Positions 7,721 through 14,892 are shown, numbered from the stretch's first letter. The stretch: 17,031 bases of DNA from an uncultured Collinsella sp. (GCA_902496375.1 CABVAS010000013.1:1-17031), one strand, 5' to 3'. The notes: generated by a model from the letters alone, not told the origin. Made by a program: numbers and translations.

Positions 7721-8377
7721 GTGAACGAGACCGTACGTCGCTTTTTGCCGATGGTCGATTATCTGGAGCAGATACTCGGCAAAAACAGCGAAATCGTGCT
7801 GCACGATTTCTCGGATCCCGACCACGCCATCGTCGATATTCGCAACGGCATCGTGAGCGGCCGCAAGGTCGGCGGTCCCGCCACCGATCTGGCACTCAAG
7901 ATCATGCACGACGCCAAGTATCGCGACCTGCCGTTTATTACGGGCTACGAGGGGCGCGGTGCCGGCGGCAAAACGTTGGAGTCAGCGACGTACTTTATCC
8001 GCGAGAATGACGAGATCGTCGGTATGCTCTGCGTCAACACCGACCTCTCGACCGTGCGCTCCATCAACGCCATGGCGCAGCAGCTCATGGCGTGCTTCGA
8101 CGCGGCGCCGACGCGCACGGAGCCCGCCCCTATCGAGGTCGAAAGCCTTTCGGAGTCCACACAGGAGCTCATCGACCGCAGCATTGCCGAGTTGCTGAGC
8201 GCGCGCGGGCTGGATGTAGCGTCGCTTGGTCAGAGCGACCGCGTGGACGTCATTCGCCACCTCAACGGCAACGGGGTGTTCATGCTCAAGGGCGCCGTGG
8301 CCTGCGCCGCCACCGCGCTGGGTATCTCGGAGCCCAGCGTCTACCGCTACCTGCAAAAAGTTCGCAAGGAGGGCTAA
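7721..8377 (+). CDS. YheO/DauR-type PAS-HTH transcriptional regulator
   Basis: The product has 218 residues. The N-terminal half is a YheO-like PAS domain (FLPMVDYLEQILGKNSEIVL then HDFSD; later GYEGRGAGGKTL and IVGMLCVNTDLS). The C-terminal 50 residues form a helix-turn-helix of the DauR/HTH_22 kind (RVDVIRHLNGNGVF ... ALGISEPSVYRYLQKVRK). The GTG start is chosen because AAAGGAG lies 6 bases upstream and the family homology begins right there. An upstream ATG would add 47 unrelated residues. It is divergent from the permease and faces ridA, so it probably senses a small ligand (a purine or an imine/amino-acid product) and controls the purine operon. The regulator role is confident; the target and ligand are inferred. 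Confidence 0.88.
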   Translation: MNETVRRFLPMVDYLEQILGKNSEIVLHDFSDPDHAIVDIRNGIVSGRKVGGPATDLALKIMHDAKYRDLPFITGYEGRGAGGKTLESATYFIRENDEIVGMLCVNTDLSTVRSINAMAQQLMACFDAAPTRTEPAPIEVESLSESTQELIDRSIAELLSARGLDVASLGQSDRVDVIRHLNGNGVFMLKGAVACAATALGISEPSVYRYLQKVRKEG

Positions 8378-8425
8378 CGGGCAACATGAAGCGCGGCTCC
8401 ACAAGCGATCCGTCACTTGACAAAA

Positions 8426-8460
8426 GACCCTGCAGCTCGCACGCGCTGCAGGGTCTTTTT
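8426..8460. terminator. Bidirectional intrinsic terminator between the regulator and ridA
   Basis: A perfect 11-base stem (GACCCTGCAGC at 8426-8436 with GCTGCAGGGTC at 8445-8455, 8-base loop) is followed by TTTTTT-type tracts on the plus strand (8456-8460) and preceded by AAAA, giving a T4 tract on the minus strand. It lies between two convergent genes and can serve both. Confidence 0.9.
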
Positions 8461-8489
8461 GCATGTCATGTTTAGTTGTTGCCAACGCC

Positions 8490-8867
8490 TTAGAGGGCGG
8501 CGACGACCTCGATCTCGACCAGACCGCCAGCCGGAAGGGCGGCAACCTGGAAGGCGCTGCGCGCGGGGAACGGGGCCTCGAACTTGGAGGCGTAGATCTC
8601 GTTCACGGCGGCGAAGTCGGCGATGTCGGCTAGGTAGACCGTAGTCTTGACGACATCGGCAAAGGTGGCGCCGGCAGCGGTCAGCAGGGCCTCGACGTTG
8701 GCGAGGGACTGCTTGGCCTGGGCCTCGACGCCCTCGGGCATCTTGCCGGTTGCGGGGTCGATGCCCAGCTGGCCGGACAGGAACACCATGTTGCCGGCCT
8801 GGATACCGGGGGAATACGGACCGATGGCTGCGGGTGCGTTATCGGAAGACACGACGGTCTTGCTCAT
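8490..8867 (-). CDS. ridA: RidA/YjgF-family reactive intermediate (enamine/imine) deaminase
   Basis: The product has 125 residues, the usual length. Family motifs are IGPYSPGIQAG, VFLSGQLGIDPATG and FPARSAFQVAALP, with the conserved Arg103 that binds the substrate carboxylate and Glu119 in EIEVVA. RidA hydrolyses 2-aminoacrylate and related imines to keto acids and ammonia, protecting PLP enzymes. The ATG with AAGGAG 6 bases upstream sets the start; a longer reading to 9053 runs through the promoter and is discarded. Anaerobic purine clusters often include diaminopropionate ammonia-lyase, which produces aminoacrylate, so a RidA beside this cluster makes sense, but that lyase is not in the window. 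It is expressed from its own promoter. Confidence 0.95.
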   Translation of the reverse strand: MSKTVVSSDNAPAAIGPYSPGIQAGNMVFLSGQLGIDPATGKMPEGVEAQAKQSLANVEALLTAAGATFADVVKTTVYLADIADFAAVNEIYASKFEAPFPARSAFQVAALPAGGLVEIEVVAAL

Positions 8868-8955
8868 GTTTTTCTCCTTACAATCAAATAGAGAGCGTGA
8901 GCGCGGCGTTCGCACCGGGAGGCACAGTTCGGTCTGAACACCGTGCTTGATTGGG

Positions 8956-8984
8956 ATAGTACTCAAGGTTTCCGTGCGATGCAA
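8956..8984 (-). promoter_or_regulatory. Promoter of ridA
   Basis: On the minus strand TTGCAT (-35) and TACTAT (-10) are separated by exactly 17 bases, about 90 bases upstream of the ridA ATG. This is the best sigma-70-type promoter in the 299-base ridA/U32 divergent region. Confidence 0.65.
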
Positions 8985-9027
8985 GAATATTATCAGTTTG
9001 CGAGAATATTTTATCGCCCAACGGTTT

Positions 9028-9057
9028 CCCCGAACCGCTGAACGGTTCTCCACGGGG
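9028..9057. other. Hairpin in the ridA/U32 intergenic region
   Basis: CCCCG (9028-9032) pairs with CGGGG (9053-9057), and GAACCG (9032-9037) with CGGTTC (9043-9048), with a TCCA-like bulge between the two stems. There is no T run. It lies between the divergent promoters; role unknown. Confidence 0.35.
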
Positions 9058-9128
9058 TCAGCCAGCCCAAGCTGCTGAAGACTTTATCCCGCTTGGAGCA
9101 CGGGCATCGCCTGCCGCAACGGCACCAC

Positions 9129-9134
9129 TATACT
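9129..9134 (+). promoter_or_regulatory. Candidate -10 element for the U32-pseudouridine synthase operon
   Basis: TATACT lies 32 bases upstream of the U32 ATG. No good -35 hexamer is present at 16-18 bases, so the call is tentative. Confidence 0.35.
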
Positions 9135-9166
9135 TTTGAATATCTGAGCATTTTGAAAGGCAGGAT

Positions 9167-11662
9167 ATGACCGCAACCGCCAGTCGAACCACTAACCGCA
9201 GGCCCGAGCTTTTGGCCCCCGCCGGAGGGCCCGAGCCCTTTGCCGCCGCACTCGCCGCGGGGGCAGACGCCATCTATTGCGGCATGGGCAGCTTCAACGC
9301 CCGCCGCAAGGCTACCAACTTTACCGACGAGGCCTTTGAGCAGGCCTGCCGCGCCGCACATCTAGCCGGGTCGCGCGTCTACGTCACGGTCAACATCGTC
9401 ATCAAGCAGTCCGAGATGGGCGATGCGCTGCAACTCATCCATCGCTGCTCCACGCTGGGCGCCGATGCCTTCATTATCCAGGACTGGGGTCTGTTCTTTG
9501 AGGTCAAGCGCACCATGCCCGGCATCGAGACACATATCTCGACCCAGGCGAACATCCACGACGACCGCGGAACCCTTTGGTGCCGTGAGCAGGGCGCCGA
9601 CCGCGTGACTCTCTCGCGCGAGCTCTCCATCGACGAGATCGCCGCCATTCACAACGCCGCGCCCGATGTGGACCTGGAGGTCTTTAGCCACGGTGCCATC
9701 TGCTTTTGCTACTCGGGCCTGTGCCTGCTTTCGAGCTTTGCCATGGCGGGACGATCGGCCAACCGCGGCATGTGCGCCCAGCCCTGCCGCCTGCCTTACG
9801 AGCTGATCGACGAGAACGGCCGCTCGCTCTCCCCTGCCGGTCGCGAGCGCGCGCTATGCCCGCGCGATACCAATACCTCGCAGCTCGTTCGTCGTCTGTA
9901 TGACGCCGGCGCCGCATCGCTCAAGCTCGAGGGCCGCATGAAGGCCCCCGATTACGTGTATTCCATCGTCGATGTGTATCGTCATCAGATTGATGACATG
10001 CTGGCCGGGGTCGCCGTAGATAAGGACGAGGTAGCCGCCCGCCAGCGCCAGCTCAAGCGCTGCTTCAACCGCGACTTTACGCACGCCTATCAGGACGGCA
10101 CCTCGGGCGACGAGATGATGAGCTATGAGCGTTCCAACAACCGCGGCCAGATCGTGGGCACGGTACTGGGCAGCCGTCTGGCCAACCGCGATGTGCGCGG
10201 CCTCAAGCCCGACGACCGCCGTCGGCGCGCCGCCATCGCCCGCATTGAGTTGTTTGAGCCCGTGGGCAAGGGCGACCTGCTGGAGCTTCGCCACGATAAC
10301 GAGTTTGACCAGTTCCTGACCACCATTGCCGCCGATGATGCCGCCGCCGGTGACATCATTGAGTGCCGCGTGCCCCGCAGCATGCCCGAGGGCTGCCGCG
10401 TCCGCGTGATTCGCAGTCAGCGCGCCATCGACGCCGCCGGCGCCGCGCTCAAGCGCGATGTGCTGCGCCGCCGAGCTGTTGACGTGTCCGTCGTGGCGCG
10501 CCTGGGCGAGCCGTTTACTGTCACACTCACCTGCCGTGACAACCCCGCGCTCACCGCCACCGCCACGGGCTTCACCGTCGAGGCCGCCAAGACCCGCGCC
10601 GTCGAGGCATCCGATCTGGTTGAGCATGTGGGCCGCATGGGCTCCTCGCCCTTTGAGGCCGCAAGCTTTGACGTTTCGCTCGACGCCGGCTGCGGTATGG
10701 GCTTTTCCGCCGTGCACAAGGTGCGCGCCACCGCTTGTAAGGCGCTGGAAGAGGCCATTCTGGCACCGTACGAGGAGCGCGCGAAAACGCTCGAGCTGCC
10801 GGCGATTGTAACCAGTGATTCCCGCCCCACGCCCGAGCACTACTGCGATGAGCCGCAGATCTGCGCCACCGTCACCTCGCTCGAAGCCGCCGAGGCCGCT
10901 CGCGCGGAGGGTGCAACGCGCATCTACATGACCACCGACGCGCTCGATGCGGCGGAGCTCTCCCCCGCCGATGTATTTGAGCAGGGCATCGTACCCGTAC
11001 TCGACGAGGTCTGCCGCGCCGTTGACCACGTACGCGTCGACCCGTGGGTTGTTGCCGGCGCCACGGTCGCTATTGGCAACATCTCTGAGCTTGCCCTGGC
11101 CGCGCATGCCGACGCCACGGCCGAGATTCGCTCTTGCCTGCCGGTTCACAACACGCCCTGCATGGAGGCGCTTGCCGAGCGCGGAGCCGGTGCGTTTTGG
11201 CTCTCGCCCGAGATCACGCTCGACGAGATTGTCTCGCTCGGCGCCGCCGCGCCCGCGACTCTGGGCATCACCGTCTTTGGCCGCCCGCGCGTCATGACAA
11301 GCGAGCATTGCATTCTGCGGGTTGCCAACGGCTGCATCCACGATTGCGCCAACTGCCGCCTGCGTGCCCGCAAGCTCTCGCTCAAGAATATCGACGGCAA
11401 GGTCATGCCCGTCCGCACCGACATCCACGGCCGTTCTCGCCTGTACGATGCTTACCCCATCGACCTCACGCCGCAGGTTCCTCAGCTGCTCGATGCCGGC
11501 GTGCGTCGTCTCATGGTGGACGGAACGCTGCTCGAGACGGATGAGGTGGGCCGTGCCGTCGCCCGCGTCCGTCGTGCCGTCGAAGCAGCGCATGCCGGCC
11601 GCAAGCCCGCCGCCCGCCTACGCGGGGCGACCTCGGGCTGCATGTTTGTGGGAATCAGCTAA
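9167..11662 (+). CDS. Long U32-family protein (RlhA/TrhP-like RNA hydroxylation family)
   Basis: The product has 831 residues. The N-terminal U32 domain starts at RPELLAPAGGPEPFAAALAAG and carries the U32 signature EVFSHGAICFCYSGLCLLSS (about 171-190), followed by NRGMCAQPCRLPY and KLEGRMKAPDYVY. The middle looks like the extension found in long U32 proteins (DUF3656-type). The C-terminus repeats a U32-like cysteine group (CIHDCANCR near 723). Although named peptidases, characterised bacterial members (RlhA on 23S rRNA C2501, TrhP on tRNA U34) act in RNA hydroxylation with an Fe-S cluster; length and layout fit RlhA better. A ribosome binding site AAAGG precedes the ATG. The next gene, 15 bases on, is an RNA pseudouridine synthase, which supports an RNA-modification role. 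RlhA versus TrhP activity is not decided by the sequence. Confidence 0.87.
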   Translation: MTATASRTTNRRPELLAPAGGPEPFAAALAAGADAIYCGMGSFNARRKATNFTDEAFEQACRAAHLAGSRVYVTVNIVIKQSEMGDALQLIHRCSTLGADAFIIQDWGLFFEVKRTMPGIETHISTQANIHDDRGTLWCREQGADRVTLSRELSIDEIAAIHNAAPDVDLEVFSHGAICFCYSGLCLLSSFAMAGRSANRGMCAQPCRLPYELIDENGRSLSPAGRERALCPRDTNTSQLVRRLYDAGAASLKLEGRMKAPDYVYSIVDVYRHQIDDMLAGVAVDKDEVAARQRQLKRCFNRDFTHAYQDGTSGDEMMSYERSNNRGQIVGTVLGSRLANRDVRGLKPDDRRRRAAIARIELFEPVGKGDLLELRHDNEFDQFLTTIAADDAAAGDIIECRVPRSMPEGCRVRVIRSQRAIDAAGAALKRDVLRRRAVDVSVVARLGEPFTVTLTCRDNPALTATATGFTVEAAKTRAVEASDLVEHVGRMGSSPFEAASFDVSLDAGCGMGFSAVHKVRATACKALEEAILAPYEERAKTLELPAIVTSDSRPTPEHYCDEPQICATVTSLEAAEAARAEGATRIYMTTDALDAAELSPADVFEQGIVPVLDEVCRAVDHVRVDPWVVAGATVAIGNISELALAAHADATAEIRSCLPVHNTPCMEALAERGAGAFWLSPEITLDEIVSLGAAAPATLGITVFGRPRVMTSEHCILRVANGCIHDCANCRLRARKLSLKNIDGKVMPVRTDIHGRSRLYDAYPIDLTPQVPQLLDAGVRRLMVDGTLLETDEVGRAVARVRRAVEAAHAGRKPAARLRGATSGCMFVGIS

Positions 11663-11677
11663 CCGAAAGGCTTACAC

Positions 11678-12337
11678 GTGAACGAAGAACCTCAAGTCCT
11701 CTACTGCGACGCCTGGCTCATGGCCATCGACAAGCCCGCCGGCATGATCGTCCACGGCGACGGCACCGGCGAGCGCACGCTTACCGACTACGCCAGCGAT
11801 CTGCTGTTGGCCATGGGCGACGGCTTTGCCGCGACTGACATGCAGCCGCTCAACCGTCTGGACCGCAACACCACCGGCGTGGTGCTGTTTTCGCTCGACA
11901 AACAGACGCAGCCCGCCTTTGACCAGATGGTGATCGACCACGCCTTCGAAAAGCACTATCTGGCGCTGGCCGAGGGCAAGATCGACTGGAACGAGAAGCT
12001 CATCGACAAGCCCATCGCGCGCGACCGCCACGACAGTCGCAAGATGCGCGTCGGCGCCAGCGGCAAGCCGTCGCAGACGCGCGTGAAGGTGCTCAAACGT
12101 CTTAAGAGCCGCCGTGGCCTGCCCACACGCTCGTATATTGATGTCGAGCTGCTCACCGGCCGCAAGCATCAGATTCGCGTGCACCTGGCGAGCGAGCGTC
12201 ATCCCCTGGTTGGCGACGACCTGTACGGAACGCCGCGCCCCTGCGGCCTGATGCTCCACGCCCACAGCGTGTCCTTCACGCATCCCGTAACCGGCGAGCA
12301 CATCCACATCGAAGCCCCCTGCCCCTGGGAGCCCTAA
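11678..12337 (+). CDS. RluA-family pseudouridine synthase
   Basis: The product has 219 residues. Motif II is PLNRLDRNTTGVVLFS with the catalytic Asp62. Other landmarks are MAIDKPAGMIVH near the N-terminus, FEKHYLALAEG, and DVELLTGRKHQIRVHLA with HPLVGDDLYG near the C-terminus. There is no S4 RNA-binding domain, so it resembles RluA or the short Gram-positive members. It isomerises uridine to pseudouridine in rRNA or tRNA. The start is GTG with AAAGG 8 bases upstream, 15 bases after the U32 stop, so the two genes form an operon. The target uridine cannot be predicted. Confidence 0.92.
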   Translation: MNEEPQVLYCDAWLMAIDKPAGMIVHGDGTGERTLTDYASDLLLAMGDGFAATDMQPLNRLDRNTTGVVLFSLDKQTQPAFDQMVIDHAFEKHYLALAEGKIDWNEKLIDKPIARDRHDSRKMRVGASGKPSQTRVKVLKRLKSRRGLPTRSYIDVELLTGRKHQIRVHLASERHPLVGDDLYGTPRPCGLMLHAHSVSFTHPVTGEHIHIEAPCPWEP

Positions 12338-12339
12338 AA

Positions 12340-12401
12340 CCTGCCAATAAGGGACAGGCACCTTTGTGGCGGGTTTGCCGCAATGGCTCAGCCACGGTCC
12401 C
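12340..12401. repeat. GTCCC-core hairpin unit just after the pseudouridine synthase gene
   Basis: CC-T-GCCA (12340-12346) pairs with TGGCGG (12367-12372) around a loop that reads CAAAGGTGCCTGTCCC on the minus strand. An alternative larger fold pairs GGGAC (12351-12355) with GTCCC (12397-12401) and GTGGC (12366-12370) with GCCAC (12391-12395). Its core matches the hairpin units at 12708-12744 and 14893-15069. No T run follows, so it is a poor terminator. Confidence 0.55.
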
Positions 12402-12406
12402 AAAAC

Positions 12407-12624
12407 GTCTCAATCTGTAACTGTTAGAACCCATTTTCCGATCTATCTGTTACAGATCGAGACATTCGAATCCCCCTCAAGGGAAAATCTCAATCTGTAA
12501 CAATAACTCGGCAAAATCGGTCCCAAATGTTACAGATTGAGACAAAGGGACGGCGCGGTTCGGAAGTATCTCAATCTGTAACATCTAACCCACTTTTAAC
12601 GGTCCAGTTGTTACAGACGTAGAC
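12407..12624. repeat. Array of three inverted-repeat units, 15-base arms and 27-base spacers
   Basis: Six copies of a 15-mer alternate in direction: GTCTCAATCTGTAAC at 12407, ATCTCAATCTGTAAC at 12487 and 12568, and reverse copies GTTACAGATCGAGAC at 12449, GTTACAGATTGAGAC at 12529 and GTTACAGACGTAGAC at 12610. Within each forward/reverse pair the spacer is exactly 27 bases although its sequence differs. Gaps between pairs are 23 and 24 bases, giving an 80-81 base period. Arm starts within a pair are 42 bases apart, about four helical turns. It lies between convergent genes. It could be a tandem of small palindromic (REP/MITE-like) elements or a protein-binding array. It is not CRISPR. Confidence 0.85.
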
Positions 12625-12640
12625 AAACCGGTAGACAACG

Positions 12641-12678
12641 AAAGCGGCAACGCCCGTGATGGACGTTGCCGCTTTTCT
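12641..12678. terminator. Intrinsic terminator between convergent operons
   Basis: A perfect 12-base stem (AAAGCGGCAACG at 12641-12652 with CGTTGCCGCTTT at 12664-12675, 11-base loop) ends in TTTTCTATT on the plus strand. It follows the pseudouridine synthase by about 300 bases and the deoR-type gene on the other strand by about 90; it works best for plus-strand transcripts. Confidence 0.8.
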
Positions 12679-12707
12679 ATTGAGAAAACTACTCGGTTTC
12701 CGTTGCT

Positions 12708-12746
12708 AACCACCACAATGGGGACAGGCCCCTTTGTGGTGGTTTT
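12708..12746. repeat. Long GTCCC-core hairpin (possible terminator for the DeoR-type gene)
   Basis: AACCACCACAATGGGG (12708-12723) pairs with 12729-12744 around a 5-base loop ACAGG: 11 pairs, one T-T mismatch, then four G-C pairs. A TTTT tract ends at 12746 on the plus strand. On the minus strand the core reads CAAAGGGGCCTGTCCCCA, matching the repeat family at 14893-15069. It lies 23 bases past the stop of the minus-strand regulator. Confidence 0.75.
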
Positions 12747-12768
12747 GGCCTTAGCCCGTCCCCTGCTG

Positions 12769-13515
12769 CTAGACCGTGATGACGTTGTCCATTGCCCGGT
12801 ACTTGGCGGGGACCTCGCCTGCGGTAATAATCGTTGCGTCGCGGAAGTCCGCGAACTTGACGGGCGCCACCATGCCAAATTTACTGGCGTCCGAGATTAC
12901 GAAGCGTTTGGCGGTATGGCGCATCGAGATACGCTTGACCTGTGCTTCCTCGATATCCGGTGTGGTGTGACCTTGCTCGGCGGCGATGCCGTTGGATCCC
13001 CAAAAGCCGCAGTTGAAGTTATAGCGGTCCAGGGTTGCCAAGGCATCGGGGCCAACGAGCGCCTCGGTCTCGGGTTTGAGCTCGCCGCCCAGCACCACGG
13101 TACGCATGCCGCGCAAAGCAAGGTGCTGAGCATGGAGCACGGAATCGGTCACATAGATGACGCCGTCGAGACGCGGAAGATGCTCGATGAGCTTGAGGGT
13201 CGTTGAGCCCGAATCGATATACACAAAGCTATCGGGCTCCACCAGGGCCGCGGCACGAGCACAAATGCGCTCCTTGTCATCGTTATGGAGGTCGCTGCGC
13301 TCATTAAGCGTTAGGTCGCGCGTCACGTGCGCGCGCTCAAGACTCGTCGCCCCACCGTGGACCTTGGCGATGCGGTGCGCTCGGTCGAGCGTCTGCAGGT
13401 CGCGCCGAATGGTAGACGCCGTCACGCCCAGGGCCTCAGCAAGCTCCGGCACGGTAACCGAGCCGGCTCGCTGCACCATCGACACGATCGCGTTGAGCCT
13501 ATCTTCCGCAAGCAT
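12769..13515 (-). CDS. DeoR/GlpR-family transcriptional regulator
   Basis: The product has 248 residues. The N-terminal winged helix-turn-helix reads SVTVPELAEALGVTASTIRR then DLQTLDRAHRIAKVHGGA, the classic DeoR pattern. The sensor domain carries the sugar-phosphate-isomerase-like motif DSGSTTLKLIEHL and later SDASKFG. Such proteins usually repress sugar or polyol catabolism and respond to phosphorylated sugars. The start ATG comes 3 bases after the oxidoreductase stop, and its GAGGAGGAG ribosome binding site lies inside the end of that gene, indicating translational coupling. It probably controls its own operon. The effector cannot be read from the sequence. Confidence 0.93.
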   Translation of the reverse strand: MLAEDRLNAIVSMVQRAGSVTVPELAEALGVTASTIRRDLQTLDRAHRIAKVHGGATSLERAHVTRDLTLNERSDLHNDDKERICARAAALVEPDSFVYIDSGSTTLKLIEHLPRLDGVIYVTDSVLHAQHLALRGMRTVVLGGELKPETEALVGPDALATLDRYNFNCGFWGSNGIAAEQGHTTPDIEEAQVKRISMRHTAKRFVISDASKFGMVAPVKFADFRDATIITAGEVPAKYRAMDNVITV

Positions 13516-13518
13516 CGC

Positions 13519-14598
13519 TTACTCCTCCTCGGGGTACACAACTCCCCAGTCGGCGCGGAGCTTGGTCATAAGCTCCATAACATCAGAAGCATAGCCCAGA
13601 AGATCACGCTTCGAATCATCGCCGGCAACGGCCCTCTCCAGGTCGGCCATCTCGTAGCAAAGAGCGTATGCCTCGGTGCCAGCGTGGACCTCCTCACGGT
13701 GACCGTCTGCAGTCCACACGATGGTCGCGTGATCGGCACGCGGATAATCGTTGACCTCGATATAGCACTTGTCGAAGCTAATGACCGAACGCTTGGGCTG
13801 CTTGGAGTGGAGCGTAAGGCTCACCACGCCCAGCTGCTGTTCGGCATTACGGCAGACGATGCCACCCGCGACGTCAACACCGGTCTCGCAGGTGTTGCCC
13901 AGCGAGACAACCTCAGCGGGCTGGCTTGCCATGAAGAGACGCATGACGGACAGGGCATACACGCCAATATCGAGCATGGCACCGCCAGCAAGGTTGCGGT
14001 TGTAGAAGCGATTGGTCAGATCGCCGTACTCCTTATAGCTACCAAAGTTGAGCTGAGCAAGGTTCATGTGGCCAAACTCGCCGGCATCCATGCGGCGGTG
14101 CAGCTCCTGATACAAGGGCATGTGGAGCACCGTAGTGGCGTCCATGAGGACCACGTTGTGCTCGTCGGCAATGGCACGCGCCTCGTCGAGCTCGGCAGAG
14201 TTGAGGGTAATGGCCTTCTCGCAAAGCACGTGCTTGCCAGCTGACAGAGCGGCGCGCAGGTAGGTGATATGCGTGTTGTGCGGCGTGGTGATATAGACTG
14301 CGTCAATGTTCGGATCGGCGTAGAGGTCCTCGACCGTCTCGTACACCTTCTCGACGCCATACCGCTCGGCAAAAGCCTGGGCTTTGGAAAGCGTACGGTT
14401 GACGACACCCGCGAGCTTGCGGCCGGCCAGCGCGAGGGACTGGGCCATTTGGTTGGCGATAACACCGCACCCGATCACTGCCCAGCGAAGCTCGGGAGCC
14501 GTAAAGATGTCGTTTGGGAACGGCTGATTCTGGACCGAGGCAAACGCCGCCTTTGCGGCTGCCTCGGCGTCGAGCGGAGCCTGTTTGGAATCTGCCAT
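13519..14598 (-). CDS. Gfo/Idh/MocA-family oxidoreductase
   Basis: The product has 359 residues. The NAD(P)-binding Rossmann fold begins at LRWAVIGCGVIANQMAQSLA, unusually late (about residue 38), after an Ala-rich N-terminal extension. Other family landmarks are VYITTPHNTHI, HVLCEKAIT (an EKA variant of the common EKP) and GGAMLDIGVYALSVMRL in the C-terminal sheet domain, typical of the dihydrodiol/trans-1,2-diol dehydrogenase-like branch. The enzyme should oxidise or reduce a sugar, inositol or related polyol in the cytoplasm. The ATG has a perfect AGGAGG 6 bases upstream. It is the first gene of an operon with the DeoR-type regulator. The substrate is unknown. Confidence 0.92.
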   Translation of the reverse strand: MADSKQAPLDAEAAAKAAFASVQNQPFPNDIFTAPELRWAVIGCGVIANQMAQSLALAGRKLAGVVNRTLSKAQAFAERYGVEKVYETVEDLYADPNIDAVYITTPHNTHITYLRAALSAGKHVLCEKAITLNSAELDEARAIADEHNVVLMDATTVLHMPLYQELHRRMDAGEFGHMNLAQLNFGSYKEYGDLTNRFYNRNLAGGAMLDIGVYALSVMRLFMASQPAEVVSLGNTCETGVDVAGGIVCRNAEQQLGVVSLTLHSKQPKRSVISFDKCYIEVNDYPRADHATIVWTADGHREEVHAGTEAYALCYEMADLERAVAGDDSKRDLLGYASDVMELMTKLRADWGVVYPEEE

Positions 14599-14648
14599 GA
14601 TGTGCCTCCTGAGTCATCGGAAGTCCTTCATTTCTAACAACCCTATAA

Positions 14649-14779
14649 TCGCACAATTGCGCGCGTATCTGCTCGTGTTTGCGTATTTATTTGCTTATCG
14701 GTCATTATTTAGCCATAGTTGGCAGATATTTGCGCGGCTATGCGCATTATCGCGCAAGGCTATGCGCGTAAATGCGCAT
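14649..14779. promoter_or_regulatory. Putative operator array upstream of the oxidoreductase-deoR operon
   Basis: The palindrome ATGCGCAT occurs at 14740-14747 and 14772-14779, with ATGCGCGT at 14762-14769; the starts are 22 and 10 bases apart, roughly two and one helical turns. TTGCGCG/CGCGCAA inverted copies flank the first site, and TTGCGCGCG and TTTGCGTATTT lie nearer the gene. A weak extended -10 (TGCGATTAT on the minus strand) sits near 14645-14653. Binding by the operon's own DeoR-type regulator is an inference. Confidence 0.4.
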
Positions 14780-14781
14780 GC

Positions 14782-14886
14782 GACGATCCTTGTGAAACAT
14801 AAAGGGACGGAACACCAAAGCCCTAAAAGACAGACCCAGCTGTATTACTTCACCCCTCTGGGGGCATCAGACATCAAAGGATCGTC
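14782..14886. repeat. 10-base inverted repeat enclosing a repeat-rich segment
   Basis: GACGATCCTT (14782-14791) is perfectly complementary to AAGGATCGTC (14877-14886). Inside lie AAAGGGACGG (14801) and a CCCC/GGGG hairpin (14853-14863). No gene is seen in 14599-15137; this segment and its neighbours are repeat material. Confidence 0.45.
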
Positions 14887-14892
14887 CCAAAC

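Noticed and set aside
8868..9053. Longer RidA starting at 9053
   Set aside because: The extra 62 residues run through the ridA promoter (TTGCAT-17-TACTAT). The internal ATG has AAGGAG and fits the family length.
12407..12624. CRISPR array
   Set aside because: The repeats are only 15 bases, alternate in direction and have unequal gaps of 27 and 23-24 bases. There are three pairs only and no cas genes nearby.
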